Shown here piece after piece: positions 17,048 to 25,853 of a stretch of DNA of 64,000 nt. How positions within the stretch are numbered: the first letter of the stretch is position 1; every line of letters begins with the position of its first letter. Source of the stretch: Brevundimonas sp. M20 (GTDB lineage: Bacteria; Pseudomonadota; Alphaproteobacteria; Caulobacterales; Caulobacteraceae); the NCBI RefSeq assembly GCF_006547065.1, contig NZ_CP041243.1:558001-622000 (forward strand), given 5' to 3'. The notes under the pieces are model-generated. The model was not told the DNA's origin and did not search any database. It worked only from the letters and a program-made list of their open reading frames with translations. The translations under genes were made by a program, and so were the position numbers.

Positions 17048-17455
17048 ATGCTATCGGCATGGAAACAAGGAACGCCGGCGGGGCGTCGGTATGTGATCCG
17101 CACCTGGGCCTTCATGGCTCCCTATGTCGCGATCTGCGTCTCGATGATGGTGACGGATGCGTTCGATGACATCATCGGCAAGCCCGCCGGCTGGGTGTTG
17201 GCCGCCGCGATCTCGGCGCCGGTGATCGGCCAGATCTGGGCGACCCTGGCTTTGATGCGCGAGAGCGACGAGTTCGTCCGCGCCGTCGCGGCCAAACAGT
17301 TCATCGTCGCGGCGGGGCTGGCCATGGCGCTGGCGACCTTCTGGGGCTTCGCCGAGACCTTCGCCGCCGCGCCGCACATTCCGGCCTGGCTGATCTACCC
17401 GACCTTCTGGGCGCTGTACGGCTGCGTTTCGCCGTTCATCCGGACCTCGAACTGA
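17048..17455 (+). CDS. Small four-helix inner-membrane protein
   Basis: 135 residues from ATG 17048, chosen for the strong AGGAGG just upstream; the frame is open further upstream only through the repeat region. Four hydrophobic segments are visible (around 18-38, 48-68, 80-100 and 108-128: TWAFMAPYVAICVSMMV, GWVLAAAISAPVIGQIWATLAL, KQFIVAAGLAMALATFWGF, WLIYPTFWALYGCV). No enzymatic motif. The stop overlaps the ATG of the XRE regulator (TGATG), so the two are translated together, as is common for small membrane protein/YozG-like regulator pairs. Function unknown; it could sense the membrane and control the regulator. Confidence 0.75.
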   Translation: MLSAWKQGTPAGRRYVIRTWAFMAPYVAICVSMMVTDAFDDIIGKPAGWVLAAAISAPVIGQIWATLALMRESDEFVRAVAAKQFIVAAGLAMALATFWGFAETFAAAPHIPAWLIYPTFWALYGCVSPFIRTSN

Positions 17456-17652
17456 TGAAGAACCGTCTCAAGCTGCTGCGCGTCGAGCGCGGATGGACCC
17501 AGGAGCAGCTCGGCCAGGCGCTGGGCGTGTCCCGGCAGGCCGTCAACGCGCTCGAGACCGAGAAACACGACCCCTCGCTCGACCTGGCCTACCGCATCGC
17601 GGTGCTGTTCGAGCAGCCGGTCGAGAACATCTTCGAAAACCCTCACGCCTGA
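17455..17652 (+). CDS. XRE-family transcriptional regulator, short YozG-like form
   Basis: Only 65 residues, essentially one Cro/CI helix-turn-helix: NRLKLLRVERGWTQEQLGQALGVSRQAVNALETEKHDPSLDLAYRIAVLF. The recognition helix is about 26-34 (VSRQAVNAL). The C-terminal EQPVENIFEN is typical of small XRE regulators paired with membrane proteins. The ATG overlaps the upstream stop by one base. The direct repeats at 16984-17029 are the likely target, giving autoregulation; this is inferred from position only. Confidence 0.88.
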   Translation: MKNRLKLLRVERGWTQEQLGQALGVSRQAVNALETEKHDPSLDLAYRIAVLFEQPVENIFENPHA

Positions 17653-17684
17653 CCCCGTCAGGCCCTGATCCCAAGGACATCGTC

Positions 17685-18644
17685 ATGCTGCATCTCCGTC
17701 ACTTCGCCGGGCGCTCGACCCTGCGCGCCCTGTTCCTCGCCTCCGCCGCCGGTCTGGCCGTGGGCGGAGGCGTCCTCTTCGCCAACGAAGTTCTGGCTGC
17801 GCCCGCGCCGGTCGTCGCCCCCGCGCCCTTCGTCTCGGACCGGCTGTCGGTCGAGGTGGTCGGGCAGGGGCCGGACGTGATCCTGATCCCCGGCTTCGGT
17901 TGCTCGCGGGACGTCTGGCGCGCCGAGGCCGAGCGGCTGAAGGCCACGCACCGCGTGCATCTTGTCCAGCTGGCGGGCTTCGCCGGGGAGCCCTGGGCGC
18001 ACGGTGACGGTCCCTTCATCCAGCCGGTGATTGATGAATTGGCCCGCTACATCCGGACCCAGGGTCTGGCGCGCCCGGCGGTGGTCGGTCACTCGATGGG
18101 CGGGCTCAGCGCCCTGATGCTGGCTCAGCAGCAGCCGTCGCTGGTCGGCAAGGCGATGACCGTCGACAGTCTGCCCTTCTTCAGCGCCCTGTACGGCCCA
18201 CAGGCGACCGTGGAAACCGCGCGTCCCTTCGCCGAACAGGCGGCGGCGGGGATTCTGAACACGCCGGATGAAGCCTTCCGCACCGGTCAGAACGCCGCGG
18301 CGGCGGGGTTGGCCCGCGATCCGGAAACGCGGGTGAAGATGGTCGAGTGGACGCTGGCGGGAGACCGCCGCGCCATGGCCGCCGCCATTCGTGAGGTGAT
18401 GACCACCGACCTGCGTCCCGGTCTGGCGACGATGACGGTTCCGGTTTGGGCCCCCTACGCCTCGGATGCGGACGGCGGCGCCCCTGCGGCGGTGGCGGAC
18501 ACGGTCTGGGGGCGGGAGTACGCGACCCTGCCGGGTGTGCGCCTGATCCGGGTGGACGACAGCCGTCACTTCATCATGAGCGACCAGCCGGCGAAGTTCG
18601 CTGAGCTGATGGATCAGTTCCTGGCGGCGCCGGGCGGGGAGTGA
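17685..18644 (+). CDS. Exported alpha/beta hydrolase
   Basis: 319 residues starting at ATG 17685 (AAGGA 10 bases upstream). The N-terminus has a signal or anchor (LRALFLASAAGLAVGGGVLFANEVLAAPA). The hydrolase fold follows: oxyanion loop LIPGFGC, nucleophile elbow GHSMGG (Ser about 139), and the catalytic His in DDSRHFIMSDQP near the end. Substrate unknown. It lies 32 bp after the XRE regulator gene and is probably cotranscribed with it, so the regulator may control this enzyme. Its last 31 bases overlap tail-to-tail with the gene at 18614-19129. Confidence 0.85.
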   Translation: MLHLRHFAGRSTLRALFLASAAGLAVGGGVLFANEVLAAPAPVVAPAPFVSDRLSVEVVGQGPDVILIPGFGCSRDVWRAEAERLKATHRVHLVQLAGFAGEPWAHGDGPFIQPVIDELARYIRTQGLARPAVVGHSMGGLSALMLAQQQPSLVGKAMTVDSLPFFSALYGPQATVETARPFAEQAAAGILNTPDEAFRTGQNAAAAGLARDPETRVKMVEWTLAGDRRAMAAAIREVMTTDLRPGLATMTVPVWAPYASDADGGAPAAVADTVWGREYATLPGVRLIRVDDSRHFIMSDQPAKFAELMDQFLAAPGGE

Positions 18645-19129
18645 GACTCGGCCGCGACGGCGGCCACGTTGGCGGGCAGGACGCATTGCGAGACCACCCG
18701 CCGGCGGCGGTCGCTCCGGCCGGCGTCCGGAGCGAGGTCGAGGCAGTCGACGGCGGTGGCGGTGTCGTCATCGGCCACGATCATTCCGCCGCCTTCGGCG
18801 CAGTCGACCTCAATCAGCGGGCGGCCGGAGCGGGTCCGGCCGACAGGGACGACCTCCAGGATCGAACAGACCGCGCCGACGCGGGAGAGGGCGCTTTGCG
18901 CCTGATGCCGAACATCAGCGGTCGAGAGGGATGGTCCGGCGGGAGCGTTTCGACCGCGATTCATCTCGATACGGGAGGAGGCGATGCGGGTCGGGGTCAC
19001 GGCGTCCCGACCGAAGGCGGAGACGTCGCGGATCTCGCCGCTGCCGGTTGAAACCGCCGCGTCCTGAGCCGCGACCGGCGTCGCAACGGTCAGCAGGAGC
19101 ACAAGAGCAAACGACGGGTTTCGCGACAT
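18614..19129 (-). CDS. Small exported protein of unknown function
   Basis: 171 residues. Signal peptide MSRNPSFALVLLLTVATPVAAQ, then no recognised domain. Four Cys are spread through the mature part (VCSILEV, VDCAEGG, VDCLDL, QCVLP), so disulfides are possible in the periplasm. A short RTRSGRPLIEVDCAEGGGMIV segment resembles the core of small periplasmic proteins of the order. The gene converges with the alpha/beta hydrolase gene and overlaps it by 31 bases; frame quality and signal peptide support it over the antisense alternative. Confidence 0.6.
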   Translation of the reverse strand: MSRNPSFALVLLLTVATPVAAQDAAVSTGSGEIRDVSAFGRDAVTPTRIASSRIEMNRGRNAPAGPSLSTADVRHQAQSALSRVGAVCSILEVVPVGRTRSGRPLIEVDCAEGGGMIVADDDTATAVDCLDLAPDAGRSDRRRRVVSQCVLPANVAAVAAESHSPPGAARN

Positions 19130-19198
19130 GACTGGATCACCTTGTTGGAGACGTGCTTCGGTCGGCGCGGCCTCGCGAGCCGCCCCGCCGTGGTCGCT

Positions 19199-20047
19199 TC
19201 AGTTCTTCGGCGTGACGTCCCCCGACCGGGTCAGTTGCCCGCCGAACTCTTCGGCATAGGCGACAGCCAGCAGGGACCGGAAGGAGGAAGCGGGCAGCGC
19301 GATCTCATAGGCGCCTTCCGCATAGGGGCCGACGGTGTAGGGGCCGATCAGGAAGGTCAGGCCCGCCGCCTTGCCCGGCTCACTACCCGGCGTCAGCACG
19401 AACTCGGTCGCCGAGGCGCGCGGGCAATTCCAGTCACCGCCGTCGCCCAGCGTAAGGGATTTGCTGTCCGGCACGCGGGCCCGCTTGGCGACGTTGATGG
19501 CCGAGCACAGGGCCTGATCAAGCGAGCTCAGGTCGACGCCCCGCCGGAACAGGTCATTGAAGCCAATACGTCGCTTGAGCGCCTTGTCCCACAGGATTCC
19601 GGTTGTCAGGGTGTTGGGGTGGGCGCCGCCCGAAAAGTCGAAGTCCGAGCGCTTCAGGCTGAGAAGCTTGCCGGTCTCAAGCGCGCCGGTGATGTTGATC
19701 TGCTTTTCGTAGGTCCAGTTGGGCGGGCCGTCCTCGGCGCTGTCGAGGCGTTCGCTGGCGGCGCCCTCCGCGAACTGCTGCAGCTTGCGCACCTCTTCGG
19801 AATACAGGCGGGCGTGCAGGTCGGTCTGGGGCTTGATGACGTCCGGCAGTTTCAGGCTGACGTTCGAATAGGCGGTGCGCGTCTGGTAGGTCATCGGCGC
19901 GGCGGCGTCGGCGGGCGTGACGAGCGCGCCGGTTTCGGTGGCGGCGGCCGCGGGGGCGTCGGCCTTGGTCTCCTTGTCGCGATTGCAGGCCGCCAGCGCG
20001 GTCGTGGCGAGAAGGGCGGTGATCAGGAGCATGCGGGGGGAGGACAT
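19199..20047 (-). CDS. DUF3298/DUF4163-type lipoprotein
   Basis: 282 residues from ATG 20047. Lipobox TALAAC at about 15-20 predicts lipid attachment at Cys20, and Asn follows. After an Ala-rich linker comes an RsiV/PdaC-like region; the GGAHPN motif (about 138) and LSSLDQALCSAINVAK correspond to the DUF3298 C-terminal domain. In relatives this domain binds lysozyme or accompanies peptidoglycan deacetylases; here it stands alone. It lies 11 bp after ubiA on the same strand and is probably cotranscribed, although no functional link is evident. The frame extends upstream across ubiA, but only this ATG gives the lipoprotein signal. Confidence 0.8.
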   Translation of the reverse strand: MSSPRMLLITALLATTALAACNRDKETKADAPAAAATETGALVTPADAAAPMTYQTRTAYSNVSLKLPDVIKPQTDLHARLYSEEVRKLQQFAEGAASERLDSAEDGPPNWTYEKQINITGALETGKLLSLKRSDFDFSGGAHPNTLTTGILWDKALKRRIGFNDLFRRGVDLSSLDQALCSAINVAKRARVPDSKSLTLGDGGDWNCPRASATEFVLTPGSEPGKAAGLTFLIGPYTVGPYAEGAYEIALPASSFRSLLAVAYAEEFGGQLTRSGDVTPKN

Positions 20048-20058
20048 GCGGGTCTCCT

Positions 20059-21117
20059 TCAAAGCGGAAGCTGAACCGAACCGAGGATGATGGCGAGAAG
20101 AAGGGTGAAGCCCGCTTCGCGGTTGGACTTGAACAGGGACAGGGCCAGCGGACCGTTTTCCGGCTGGATCGACCGGGTCTGCAACAGTAGGTGGACGGCG
20201 TAGGCGGTCAGGCCAAGGTAGAACAGCGGCCCCAGCCCTGCCAGCAGGCCCGCCAGCGCCGCGAGGGCCACGGCCAGCAGATAGAAGACGCTGACGCCCA
20301 GCCGGACGCTGGAGCCGAGGCGGCGGGCCGAGGACTTCACCCCGACCATGGCGTCGTCCTCGATATCCTGCAGGGCGTATAGGGTGTCGTAGCCGAGGGT
20401 CCAGAAGACGCCGCCCGCATAGAGGGCGATCACCGGCATGGCGTCGAGGATCTGGTGCGTCAGCACCATGTCCAGTGGTGGTGCGCCAGACCATGAAAGA
20501 GGCCAAGGGTCCACAACGAACGGCTTCAGGTACAGGGTCACATACGGGTCGTAGGAGAGACTGGCGCTGACGACGGCCATGGCCGCGGCGAACCCCATCA
20601 GGGCGCCCCAGTTGAAGGTCAGGCCGAGCCAGGCCTGCGGCCACCAGGTGATCCGCTTCATGAAGGGGTAGGCGGCGACGAGGGCGAGGGAGGCGACGCC
20701 CAGCAGTACGGCGAAGACATTCAGGGTCAACAGGATCAGCAGGCTGATCAGTGAACAGCCGACGGTGAAGGCCAGCGCCTTCTTCACGCTGATCCGGCCG
20801 GAAGCCACCGGGCGGGCGGCGGTGCGGGCGACTTTCGCGTCGATGTCCCGGTCGACGATGTCGTTGAAAGCGCAACCGGCGGCGCGCATCAGGCAGGCCC
20901 CGATGGCGAAGCCGACGATCAGCCAGAGGTCATACAGGGTCCATGCCCGGCGCTCGCTCGCCACCACCAGCGCGATCCCCTGCCAGCCGGGCAGGAGCAG
21001 CAGCCAGATGCCGATGGGGCGGTCGAACCGGCCCAGCTTCAGCCACGGCTTCAACCCCTCGGGCGCATGGCGATCAACCCAGTTGGAACCGGCGTCAGGA
21101 AGCGGGGCGGAAGTCAT
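20059..21117 (-). CDS. ubiA: 4-hydroxybenzoate polyprenyltransferase
   Basis: UbiA joins the polyprenyl tail to 4-hydroxybenzoate in ubiquinone synthesis, in the inner membrane. 352 residues from ATG 21117. First Asp-rich motif NDIVDRDID at 85-93 and second motif in DTLYALQDIEDD bind Mg-polyprenyl diphosphate; eight or nine hydrophobic helices surround them. A loop of about 45 residues (SLSYDPYVTLYLKPFVVDPWPLSWSG and on) sits between helices and makes the protein longer than the usual 290-300. The frame is open upstream, but codons before 21117 are low complexity. Followed by the DUF3298 lipoprotein gene. Confidence 0.92.
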   Translation of the reverse strand: MTSAPLPDAGSNWVDRHAPEGLKPWLKLGRFDRPIGIWLLLLPGWQGIALVVASERRAWTLYDLWLIVGFAIGACLMRAAGCAFNDIVDRDIDAKVARTAARPVASGRISVKKALAFTVGCSLISLLILLTLNVFAVLLGVASLALVAAYPFMKRITWWPQAWLGLTFNWGALMGFAAAMAVVSASLSYDPYVTLYLKPFVVDPWPLSWSGAPPLDMVLTHQILDAMPVIALYAGGVFWTLGYDTLYALQDIEDDAMVGVKSSARRLGSSVRLGVSVFYLLAVALAALAGLLAGLGPLFYLGLTAYAVHLLLQTRSIQPENGPLALSLFKSNREAGFTLLLAIILGSVQLPL

Positions 21118-21247
21118 GGCCGAGGTTGTAGCGGGGAAGGATGGGGAGGGGGAGGGCCTTGTCGATGCGGCCTTCTTCAACTCACGGGCGCTGACCCGAC
21201 CCCTCCGTCCCGTCGGCTGATCGCCGCCGAGCCACCTTCCCACGACG

Positions 21248-21328
21248 TGGAGAGGTGAACGCGATCTCTCACCTCTCCAGCGAAGCCGGGGAGGGGGACC
21301 ATGCGAAGCCCATCGGGCGACGCATGGT
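21248..21328. repeat. Double hairpin intergenic element between amtB and ubiA
   Basis: TGGAGAGGTGA (21248-21258) pairs exactly with TCACCTCTCCA (21269-21279). Just after, ACCATGCG (21298-21305) pairs with CGCATGGT (21321-21328), flanked by GGGGAGGGGG and GGAGGGG. There is no T-run. The GGGGAGGGGGACC...GGTGGAGGGG frame looks like a known style of dispersed repeat in this bacterial group; copy number needs a genome search. Confidence 0.5.
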
Positions 21329-21335
21329 GGAGGGG

Positions 21336-22649
21336 TTACTGGTGAATGGTCTCGCCATGCTGGGTGTAGTCGAGGCCCTCGATCTCATCTTCCCTGGTGA
21401 CGCGCAGGCCCGTCGTGAACTTGCAGATCATCAGGATCACCCAGGTGCCGATACCCGACCAGGCGACGACGGCCAGCAGGCCGAGGATCTGCTTGACCAC
21501 ATCGGCGCCTTCGCCGACCGGGTTGATGGCGGCCGAGGCGAAGACCCCGGTCAGGACGGCGCCGACCATGCCCCCGATGCCGTGGATGCCGAAGGCGTCC
21601 AGGCTGTCGTCGTACTTGAGCAGCTTCTTGAGCCAGACCGCGCCCGCGTAGCAGGCCGGGCCCGACAGGATGCCGATGAAGAAGGCGCCCTTCGGGTCGA
21701 CGAAGCCCGCGGCCGGGGTGATGCCGACCAGACCGGCGACGATGCCGGACAGCAGGCCCAGCAGGGTCGGGCGCTTGTGATGGAACCACTCGACCGCGGT
21801 CCAGCCGATGGCGGCGGCGGCGGCGGCGAGGATGGTGTTCAGGGCGGCGACGCCGGCGATGGCGTCAGCGGCCCAGGCCGAACCGGCGTTGAAGCCGAGC
21901 CAGCCGACGAACAGCAGGCCGGTGCCGATGGCGGTGAAAGCCAGGTTGTGCGGGGCCATGTTGTCGCGACCGAAGCCGTGCCGCTTGCCCAGAACGATGG
22001 CGGCCACCAGACCGGCGACGCCGGAGTTGACGTGCACCACGGCGCCGCCGGCGAAGTCCAGCACGCCCCAGCTGCCGAGCCAGCCGCCGCCCCAGACCTG
22101 ATGGCAGATCGGCGCATAGACGATCAGGTGCCACAGGAAGAAGAACAGGATCGAGGCCGAGAATTTGATCCGTTCGGCGAAGGCCCCGGCGATGAGGGCC
22201 GGGGTGATGATGGCGAAGGTCAGCTGGTAGGCGATCCACAGGAACTCGGGCAGGCCCGGCGCCGCGGCGAAGGCCGTCGTCGGGGTGACGCCGTTCAGGA
22301 ACACCGCCTGCAGCCCACCGATGAAGGGGTTGGTCGCTTCGCCCGAGACGCCGAACGACAGGCTGTAGCCGACGATGAACCAGAGCACGGTGACGATGGC
22401 CAATGCGGCGGTCGAATGGGCGATGGTGGCGATGACGTTCTTGCGGCGAACCATGCCGCCGTAGAACAGGGCCAGACCCGGCAGGGTCATCAGCAGAACC
22501 AGCGCCGTCGACGCCAGAATCCACGACGAGGACGCCTCATTGAGCACCAGCGTCGTCTGGTGGGCCAGCAGCGGGGCGGCGGGCGCGGCGAGCGCGGGGC
22601 CTGCACCCAGACAACAGAGGGCGGCGAGGGCAAGCGATTTACGGATCAT
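21336..22649 (-). CDS. amtB: Ammonium transporter
   Basis: AmtB trimers conduct ammonium across the inner membrane. 437 residues: signal peptide to about 22, then 11 membrane helices. The twin pore His are in GGAVVHVNSGVAG and FGIHGIGGMVG; the Trp/Phe entry region and GFNAGSAWAADAIAG segment match the family. Most proteobacteria encode the PII protein GlnK directly before amtB; here 22650-22976 upstream has no PII gene and the opposite neighbour is a protease gene. PII control must come from a gene elsewhere. The C-terminal tail GLDYTQHGETIHQ is intact, so PII binding is plausible. Confidence 0.95.
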   Translation of the reverse strand: MIRKSLALAALCCLGAGPALAAPAAPLLAHQTTLVLNEASSSWILASTALVLLMTLPGLALFYGGMVRRKNVIATIAHSTAALAIVTVLWFIVGYSLSFGVSGEATNPFIGGLQAVFLNGVTPTTAFAAAPGLPEFLWIAYQLTFAIITPALIAGAFAERIKFSASILFFFLWHLIVYAPICHQVWGGGWLGSWGVLDFAGGAVVHVNSGVAGLVAAIVLGKRHGFGRDNMAPHNLAFTAIGTGLLFVGWLGFNAGSAWAADAIAGVAALNTILAAAAAAIGWTAVEWFHHKRPTLLGLLSGIVAGLVGITPAAGFVDPKGAFFIGILSGPACYAGAVWLKKLLKYDDSLDAFGIHGIGGMVGAVLTGVFASAAINPVGEGADVVKQILGLLAVVAWSGIGTWVILMICKFTTGLRVTREDEIEGLDYTQHGETIHQ

Positions 22650-22976
22650 GGGCGCGGCGTCCGGGGAGCTGGGATGTCAGAAATTCCGGCTCGAACCCGC
22701 GTTCGACGCCGCGGATAGGGATAGGAGCCTATTGCGGCGCGGCAGGCAATTCATTTCGTGTGCGGTGCAATAGTTCGTGCGGTCCTGCGTGGCAGCGGGC
22801 CGTAACGGCTGAATGTGCAAGCTCCTGCCTGTCGGGCTCGCATCTGCGAAACGGCCTCCCGAAGATTACAAAAAGGCAATTTCAAATCGCTTGCGAGCCG
22901 GTTGCGGACGACTACCACTGTCGCGCCCGATCCGGCGTGACCGCGCGGGCTGTCTCACTTTCAGGGGTGCAACCGC
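22650..22976. other. Divergent promoter region, amtB / M16 protease
   Basis: 327 bases without a credible gene between two divergent starts. It is somewhat less GC-rich around 22740-22790 and 22860-22900, as expected for promoters. I looked for a -24/-12 sigma-54 promoter and NtrC-type palindrome before amtB and found no convincing match. No RNA gene or terminator was seen. Confidence 0.5.
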
Positions 22977-25775
22977 ATGCGTTCGATCCGTCCCATCCTG
23001 CTGGGAGGCGCCGCCGCGGCCGTCCTTCTGGCCGCCGGAGCCGTTCAGGCCCAGGTCCCCGTCGCCATGGCGGCCTCGCCCGCCACGCAGGAGCGCCTCG
23101 CGCCGCTTCCGGACGTGGATATTCCCTACACCCGCTTCGTCCTGAGCAACGGCCTGACCGTGATCGTCCACGAGGACCACAAGGCCCCGATCGTGGCGGT
23201 GAACATCTGGTACCACGTCGGCTCCAAGAACGAGCCGGTGGGCCGTTCGGGCTTCGCCCACCTGTTCGAGCACCTGATGTTCAACGGGTCGGAGAACTTC
23301 AACGACGACTTCTTCAAGGGCACCGAGCGTCTGGGCGCGACCGACCAGAACGGCACCACCAGCCAGGACCGCACCAACTATTTCCAGAATGTGCCGACCT
23401 CGGCGCTGGACAGCATCCTGTGGCTGGAGAGCGACCGGATGGGCCACCTGCTGGGCGCCATCGATCAGGCGCGCCTCGATGAGCAGCGCGGCGTGGTGCA
23501 GAACGAGAAGCGTCAGGGCGAGAACCAGCCCTATGGCCGCGTCTGGGATGCGATCACCAACGCCACCTATCCGTCCGACCACCCCTACGGCCACACCGTG
23601 ATCGGCTCGATGGAAGACCTGGACGCCGCCAGCCTTGAGGACGTGCAGACCTGGTTCCGCACTTGGTACGGCCCGGCCAACGCCACCATCGTTCTGGCCG
23701 GCGACATCACCCCGGAAGAGGCGCGCGCCAAGGTCGAGCAGTATTTCGGCGACATCCCGCCCGGACCGCCGGTCACCCATCCGCAGCAGATGATCGCCCG
23801 CATGACCGGCGCCTCGCGCGAGGTGATGCAGGACCGCGTCGGCCAGCCGCGCCTGTACAAGGTGTGGAACGTGCCGCCCGCGGGTGAAGCCGACACCGAC
23901 TATCTGGGCCTGCTGGGCGACATCCTGTCGTCGGGCCGCAACTCGCGCCTCTACAAGCGTCTGGTGTTCGATGATCAGGTCGCCACCGGCGTGTCGGCGG
24001 GCGTCTCGGAAGGTGAGATCGGCAGCCAGTTCCTGGTCACCGTGACCGCCAAGCCGGGTCAGGATCTGGCCCGCATCGAGGCCATCGTCGATGAGGAGAT
24101 GGCCCGCCTGCTGCGTGACGGCCCGACCGCCGAAGAGATGGAGCGCGCGCGCACCTCGAACGGCGCCGGCTATGTGCGGGGCCTGGAGCGGATCGGCGGC
24201 TTCGGCGGCAAGTCCGACCGTCTGGCCGAGAGCCAGGTCTTCCATGGCGATCCGGGCGCCTGGCGCGTCAGCTATCAGCGCATCCTGTCGGCGAGCCCGG
24301 CCAATCTGACGGCCGCCGGTCGCGGCTGGCTGCAGGACGGCAGCTATACGCTGGAAGTTCAGCCCTTCCCCGACTACGCCGCCTCGGGCACGGGGGTGGA
24401 TCGCAGCAGCATGCCGGCCCCGGCCGCCGCGCCGCTGGCCGACTTCCCGGAAATCCAGCACGCCACCCTGTCGAACGGGCTGAAGGTGATGTTCGTGCCG
24501 CGCACCGCGGTGCCGACCGTCAGCATGAACCTGATCTTCGACGCCGGTTCGGCGGTTGATCCGGCCGGTCAGCAGGGCGCCGCCGTGCTGACCTCGACCG
24601 TGCTGACCAACGGCACGGAGCGTCTGGACGCGCTGGAGATCAGCGACCGCCTGCAAATCCTGGGCGCGACCCTGGGCGCCGGCTCGGGCGTCAACTCGAC
24701 CACGGTCAGCATGACCGCCATCGAGTCGCGTCTGGAGCCTTCGCTGGCCCTGTACGCCGACGTGATCCAGAACCCGGCCTTCCGCGCCGAGGACTTCCAG
24801 CGGGGCCGCGCCCAGCAGATCTCGGGCATCCAGCAGTCGAACCGCAACCCGGGCGCCATCGCCAACCGGGTGCTGTCGGCCGAGCTGTACGGCGCCGAGA
24901 ACCCGAACGGTCGCCCGACCATGGGCACGGAAGCCACCGTCGGCGCCCTGACGCCCGAGGCGCTGCACGCCTATCACGACGCCTGGTTCCGCCCGGACAA
25001 CGCCACCCTGGTGGTGGTCGGCGACACGACCCTGGCCGAGCTGCAGCCGCAGCTGGAGCGGGCCTTCGCGGGCTGGCGCGCGCCCGCGACGGCGATGCCG
25101 GCCCGTCCGCAGGCCCCGGCCCTGCCGGCGACCCCGGCGACGCCGCGCATCCTGATCGTGGATCGCGCCGGGCCGCAGTCGATGATCATGGGCGGTCGCA
25201 TCGCCCCGGCCTTCGACGCGCAGACCCAGGCCGCCATCGAGACCATGAATACGGCTCTCGGCGGCGCCTTCACCAGCCGGATCAATATGAACCTGCGTGA
25301 GGACAAGCACTGGTCCTACGGCGCTTCGGGCGGGGTTCGCACCGCGCGCGGCGACCGGGCCTATGTGGTCAGCGCCGGGGTCCAGTCCGACAAGACGGCC
25401 GAGAGCCTGGTTGAGCTGCGCCGCGAACTGACCGAGGTGGTCGGATCGCGTCCGCTGACCGAAGGTGAACTGGCCGCCGCCCGCGCCAATCTGGTGCAAG
25501 GCATGGCCGGTGAGTGGGAAACCAACGCCGCCATCGTCAACGACATGGCCCGGATGGTCACCTACGGCCTGCCGGAAAACTTCTACGACAGCTACGCCGC
25601 CGGTGTGACGGCGACGACGCCGGACGCCGCCGCGGCGGCCGCCCGGTCGATGGTCGGCTCGGGTCCCACGACCTGGGTTGTCGTCGGTGACCGCGCCCAG
25701 ATCGAACCGAAGATCCGGGCCTTGGGCTTCGGCGATGTTCAGGTGGTCGATGTGAACGGCAATCCCGTTCCGTAA
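22977..25775 (+). CDS. Exported M16 zinc protease, two-domain
   Basis: 932 residues with signal peptide (cleavage near VQAQ, residue 26). The N-terminal M16 half holds the inverted zinc motif HLFEH at 95-99 and the distal ligand Glu177 in RGVVQNEKRQ. The C-terminal half (about 480-932, from HATLSNGLKVMFVPR) repeats the fold without HxxEH and would be the inactive partner, as in pitrilysin and PqqL-like enzymes. It probably degrades short peptides in the periplasm. Monocistronic: divergent from amtB and closed by a strong terminator at 25800. Confidence 0.92.
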   Translation: MRSIRPILLGGAAAAVLLAAGAVQAQVPVAMAASPATQERLAPLPDVDIPYTRFVLSNGLTVIVHEDHKAPIVAVNIWYHVGSKNEPVGRSGFAHLFEHLMFNGSENFNDDFFKGTERLGATDQNGTTSQDRTNYFQNVPTSALDSILWLESDRMGHLLGAIDQARLDEQRGVVQNEKRQGENQPYGRVWDAITNATYPSDHPYGHTVIGSMEDLDAASLEDVQTWFRTWYGPANATIVLAGDITPEEARAKVEQYFGDIPPGPPVTHPQQMIARMTGASREVMQDRVGQPRLYKVWNVPPAGEADTDYLGLLGDILSSGRNSRLYKRLVFDDQVATGVSAGVSEGEIGSQFLVTVTAKPGQDLARIEAIVDEEMARLLRDGPTAEEMERARTSNGAGYVRGLERIGGFGGKSDRLAESQVFHGDPGAWRVSYQRILSASPANLTAAGRGWLQDGSYTLEVQPFPDYAASGTGVDRSSMPAPAAAPLADFPEIQHATLSNGLKVMFVPRTAVPTVSMNLIFDAGSAVDPAGQQGAAVLTSTVLTNGTERLDALEISDRLQILGATLGAGSGVNSTTVSMTAIESRLEPSLALYADVIQNPAFRAEDFQRGRAQQISGIQQSNRNPGAIANRVLSAELYGAENPNGRPTMGTEATVGALTPEALHAYHDAWFRPDNATLVVVGDTTLAELQPQLERAFAGWRAPATAMPARPQAPALPATPATPRILIVDRAGPQSMIMGGRIAPAFDAQTQAAIETMNTALGGAFTSRINMNLREDKHWSYGASGGVRTARGDRAYVVSAGVQSDKTAESLVELRRELTEVVGSRPLTEGELAAARANLVQGMAGEWETNAAIVNDMARMVTYGLPENFYDSYAAGVTATTPDAAAAAARSMVGSGPTTWVVVGDRAQIEPKIRALGFGDVQVVDVNGNPVP

Positions 25776-25799
25776 GCTGTCTGACAGGCACACATGAAG

Positions 25800-25831
25800 A
25801 AGGCGGGACCCGCGAGGGCCCCGCCTTTTTT
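25800..25831 (+). terminator. Rho-independent terminator after the M16 gene
   Basis: AAGGCGGG (25800-25807) pairs with CCCGCCTT (25820-25827), and the T-run extends to 25831. It lies 25 bases after the M16 stop. Read on the minus strand the same stem follows the DoxX gene with a weaker T-rich tail, so it may serve both convergent genes. Confidence 0.85.
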
Positions 25832-25853
25832 CCTGGCCGGACTATCGGACAGA

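Noticed and set aside
20048-20875. Upstream extension of the DUF3298 lipoprotein through ubiA
   Set aside because: The real start at 20047 gives the lipobox; the extension is a frame shadow of ubiA.
22650-22830. Sigma-54 promoter and NtrC sites before amtB
   Set aside because: Looked for TGGCAC-n5-TTGC and TGCAC-type palindromes; none good enough to call.
22866-25793. Long open frame on the minus strand opposite the M16 protease
   Set aside because: High-GC codon bias leaves the reverse frame open. It has repeated His/Gly/Arg/Gln composition and no domain, whereas the plus strand has HxxEH and a signal peptide.
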